Part shown: in pieces, positions 62,153 through 64,000 of the stretch
How the letters are laid out: the number at the start of each line of letters is the position of its first letter
How positions within the stretch are numbered: position 1 is the first letter of the stretch
From: DATKIY01 sp963726755
GTDB taxonomy: Bacteria > Actinomycetota > Actinomycetes > JAHEKZ01
Direction: 5' to 3'
Assembly (NCBI GenBank): GCA_963726755.1
Contig: CAVSDB010000001.1
Coordinates: 62,001-126,000 of the forward strand
Length of the DNA: 64,000 bases
Notes under the pieces: model-generated
What the model saw: the letters and a program-made list of their open reading frames with translations, nothing else
Told to the model about the DNA's origin: nothing
Database searches by the model: none
Position numbers and translations under genes: made by a program

Positions 62153-63669
62153 TTCACGGTGAACGACGCAGTGCCAGCACTGTCGTATTGGTCGGCAAGT
62201 AGGTAGTGCACGACATAGTCGCCTGGCGGTAGCGGCCAGGGCTTCCCCTGTGAGTCGGGGCCGATAGTCAACGATCCGGCCACGGTGGGCGGAAGTGCAC
62301 CTGAGTCGTGCCCTCCGGTGTACCCCCACAGCAGGTAGTCATCAGTGTCGGGATTGTCCGCTGAGGCCTCGAAGACGCCGATCCAGTCCCAACGGTTTGC
62401 TGGACCGTCGTCCCACGAGACGGTTATGGGTTCACCGACGGCGTACTCAGGTTTGTCGGTCGTTACTACTGCGTCAGCTTGCTTCGATCGCAGCCAGAAC
62501 TCGTTGGTGGCTATCTGGTCGCCGCCCGAGTCATTCAGCACAATCTGGTACCCACCGGGTTCGAGACTTTGAGTGTCAAACGAAACCTGGTCGACAGCCG
62601 CAACGCCTTCCTTGGTCGCGGCCGGTGTCGCAGGATCGCCGCCTTCGGGGATGACGACGACGGTGTTGTCTGAGGTACCCGGCGCGTTGACATAGGAATC
62701 GAGCGAATCGCCAACCGTCAGCATGCGGGTGGTCAGGGACAGCGTCGTCGGCAACGCGACGGGCGTTACGTTGAAGCTCGATAGCACCGCACGGTGATCG
62801 GAAGTCCACGGCATGTACTCAAGATCAACGTCGGCCCCGCCCTTCTCTCCGACCAGTTTGCTGTCCAGGGTGGTGGATGGGCCACCCGCGTAGACGTAGT
62901 CGATGCGATCGCCAACGCCGCCCTCTCGGAAGTCGGGGTTGTCCTTCGTCAGGCCAGGAACCTTGACGGGATCTGGGTAGATGTCTCGGTAGGTGTCGCG
63001 GAACCCGATGTCGAACAACGCTTCGCTCACCGGCCAAGCGATGGGCTCGGTGATTCCATCCCTGGTCCCCACTGTCTCTTGGGTGTAGTCAAGGCTGGAC
63101 GGTTCGTTAAAGTCACCGGTGAGGAAGACGGGATATCCCTGCTTAGCCAGGGACTCCATTTGTGGCATCTGGATCTGTAGCGATGAGGTTCGAATCTCGT
63201 TCTCGGATGCGATGACGTCATCAACCGACATTCCGTTGACTACTTGAGTAGGTCCGTACTTGACGTAGTCAAGGTGTGTGTTGAAGAACGCGACCGAGTA
63301 CCCGGGCTGCACCTCGATGAGGGCGTAGAGGCCATCTGCGCCAGAGGGTTCATGGATCGGGTACTTGGACAGCAATTGGAGTCCAACGTTGTAGTACTTG
63401 TAACCGGTGTTCGCCGCGATTTCGGGGAGACGATCGTACGACTCCAAAACACCGACGACATCGGCACCGATGTCCTTGATGACAGCGTCGGTTTCTGGGC
63501 CACCCTCGTATTCGATGTTGTAGACCAAGACGTTCAGGTCCATAGATTCACCGGTCGCTAGGACGGTGGGCTCGGACGGAGAGTCGTCCGTACAGCCAGT
63601 TACGAGTGCCAATAGCGTCACCGCGAGGCAGGCCAGAATTCGAGCACGTGGTGCAAATGGATTTCCCAT
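62146..63669 (-). CDS. EEP-family phosphoesterase lipoprotein with C-terminal beta-sandwich domains
   Basis: 507 aa. Lipobox TLLALVTGC (Cys about 26). EEP motifs: LNVLVYNIEYEGG, DVVGVLES (metal Glu), FFNTHLDYV, LTGDFNEPSS, DRIDYVYAGG, TSDHRAVLSSF. Two beta domains follow; the last has DKPEYAVGEPITVSWDDGP, WDWIGVFEA and LLWGYTGG. Same architecture as the protein at 3094-4542, but exported and lipid-anchored. ATG follows TAGGTT by six bases. Extracellular phosphate scavenging from organic phosphates is plausible. Confidence 0.85.
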   Translation of the reverse strand: MGNPFAPRARILACLAVTLLALVTGCTDDSPSEPTVLATGESMDLNVLVYNIEYEGGPETDAVIKDIGADVVGVLESYDRLPEIAANTGYKYYNVGLQLLSKYPIHEPSGADGLYALIEVQPGYSVAFFNTHLDYVKYGPTQVVNGMSVDDVIASENEIRTSSLQIQMPQMESLAKQGYPVFLTGDFNEPSSLDYTQETVGTRDGITEPIAWPVSEALFDIGFRDTYRDIYPDPVKVPGLTKDNPDFREGGVGDRIDYVYAGGPSTTLDSKLVGEKGGADVDLEYMPWTSDHRAVLSSFNVTPVALPTTLSLTTRMLTVGDSLDSYVNAPGTSDNTVVVIPEGGDPATPAATKEGVAAVDQVSFDTQSLEPGGYQIVLNDSGGDQIATNEFWLRSKQADAVVTTDKPEYAVGEPITVSWDDGPANRWDWIGVFEASADNPDTDDYLLWGYTGGHDSGALPPTVAGSLTIGPDSQGKPWPLPPGDYVVHYLLADQYDSAGTASFTVNG

Positions 63670-63675
63670 CGCACC

Positions 63676-63681
63676 AACCTA
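63676..63681 (-). promoter_or_regulatory. Leaderless-type -10 for the EEP lipoprotein
   Basis: TAGGTT on the minus strand ends six bases before the ATG at 63669. Confidence 0.4.
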
Positions 63682-63717
63682 GTCAGGGGCGACGGACTAC
63701 GGGGTCAGTTTGTGGAT

Positions 63718-64000
63718 CTATTCCTCGCCTTTCCACCCGTGGGTCTTGGCCACCTCCTTCAGACGAGGGAGATCAATGACGTTCGAAGCGGCAACGGCAA
63801 GCCGTACTGGAGTCGTCGCAATCAACGTGGACGTACGGTTGCCACCTTCGAGCAGTGCGCGTTCGCCGAGGATGGCTCCAGGCCCGACCTCACCGACAAC
63901 TTCACCATCGACATCGATCGACAGCACTCCATCGAGAAGCAGGAATAGTTCGTCCCCCGGTTCTCCTTGTCGAGTGATGACGCTGCCCTCCGGAAGACTG
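63718..64000 (-). CDS. Cyclic-nucleotide-binding domain protein, C-terminal part (runs off the window)
   Basis: The open frame continues to the right edge without a start. It reads LPEGSVITRQGEPGDELFLL, then LDGVLSIDVDGEVVGEVGPG, then ILGERALLEGGNRTSTL: a cNMP-binding beta-roll with GEPGDELF and the GERALLEGGNRTS phosphate-binding cassette (Glu and Arg present). It ends soon after, with KEVAKTHGWKGEE and no DNA-binding helix-turn-helix. It is therefore the C-terminal sensory domain of a larger protein whose other part lies outside the window. Confidence 0.78.
   Translation of the reverse strand, partial: SLPEGSVITRQGEPGDELFLLLDGVLSIDVDGEVVGEVGPGAILGERALLEGGNRTSTLIATTPVRLAVAASNVIDLPRLKEVAKTHGWKGEE

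Noticed and set aside
1..64000. Insertion sequences, prophage or integrated plasmid.
   Set aside because: No transposase, integrase, terminase or terminal repeats with target duplications were seen; ParA-RHH alone is not enough.

Overview
The window looks like a chromosomal segment of a high-GC Actinomycetota (class Actinomycetes). The evidence is the G+C-rich codon use, frequent GTG/TTG starts, an actinobacterial XPB helicase with its helicase-associated partner, a CspB-type cold-shock protein with a C-terminal tail, DUF3027, DUF2530, DUF7144, DUF222/HNH and IdeR-type genes, and recurrent leaderless promoters (TANNNT, six bases, then ATG or GTG). I saw no rRNA, tRNA, CRISPR array, insertion sequence or prophage. 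Genes are packed tightly, with ATGA/GTGA start-stop overlaps and several convergent pairs sharing a 4-base stop overlap.

Layout. 1-3 kb: a HisN-type phosphatase, a C-terminally membrane-anchored peptide-type substrate-binding protein and the start of its permease, all on the minus strand. 3-8.7 kb: an EEP-family phosphatase, a sedolisin (S53) protease, a membrane protein resembling a kinase-less sensor, and a small secreted RTX protein. 8.8-18 kb: an apparently undescribed uptake and catabolic cluster. It holds a GntR/UTRA regulator, two Dpp-type permeases, a fused double ATPase, a bicupin, a Tat/lipoprotein binding protein, a Gfo/Idh/MocA dehydrogenase and a ROK kinase. Two promoters serve it, each covered by three 11-bp direct repeats of ACTGGTCW. 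18-22.8 kb: an NDP-forming acyl-CoA synthetase, a 2,4-dienoyl-CoA-reductase-like flavoenzyme and a TetR regulator. 22.8-30 kb: small enzymes and a five-gene operon headed by XPB. 30-44.5 kb: a housekeeping block (CspB, DUF3027, sacsin-like ATPase, DUF2530, MarR, MFS, SerC, citrate synthase, PdxH) whose content resembles the Rv0861c-Rv0889c region of Mycobacterium tuberculosis as I remember it. 44.5-64 kb: a lipoprotein, a second MFS, a GCS2 ligase, ParA with an RHH partner, an SOS-box DUF222/HNH gene, two YtcJ-like amidohydrolases, IdeR, an aldehyde dehydrogenase, a sulfotransferase, an ABC-2 exporter, a clostripain protease, a second EEP phosphatase and the end of a cyclic-nucleotide-binding protein.

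Six single-base indels, mostly in short homopolymers, break five otherwise well-preserved genes: the permease at 1, hisN (twice), the GntR regulator, the acyl-CoA synthetase and an S51-like protein. Restoring the frame gives the expected family length in the four genes whose full length can be seen. I therefore favour consensus or assembly error over true decay, and I give restored coordinates for these genes.

Working model: the 8.8-18 kb cluster takes up a small, probably sugar-derived compound through a peptide-type ABC transporter. The dehydrogenase, bicupin and sugar kinase then act on it, and the GntR regulator represses its own operon and the catabolic operon through the same unusual operator. 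The substrate cannot be read from sequence.
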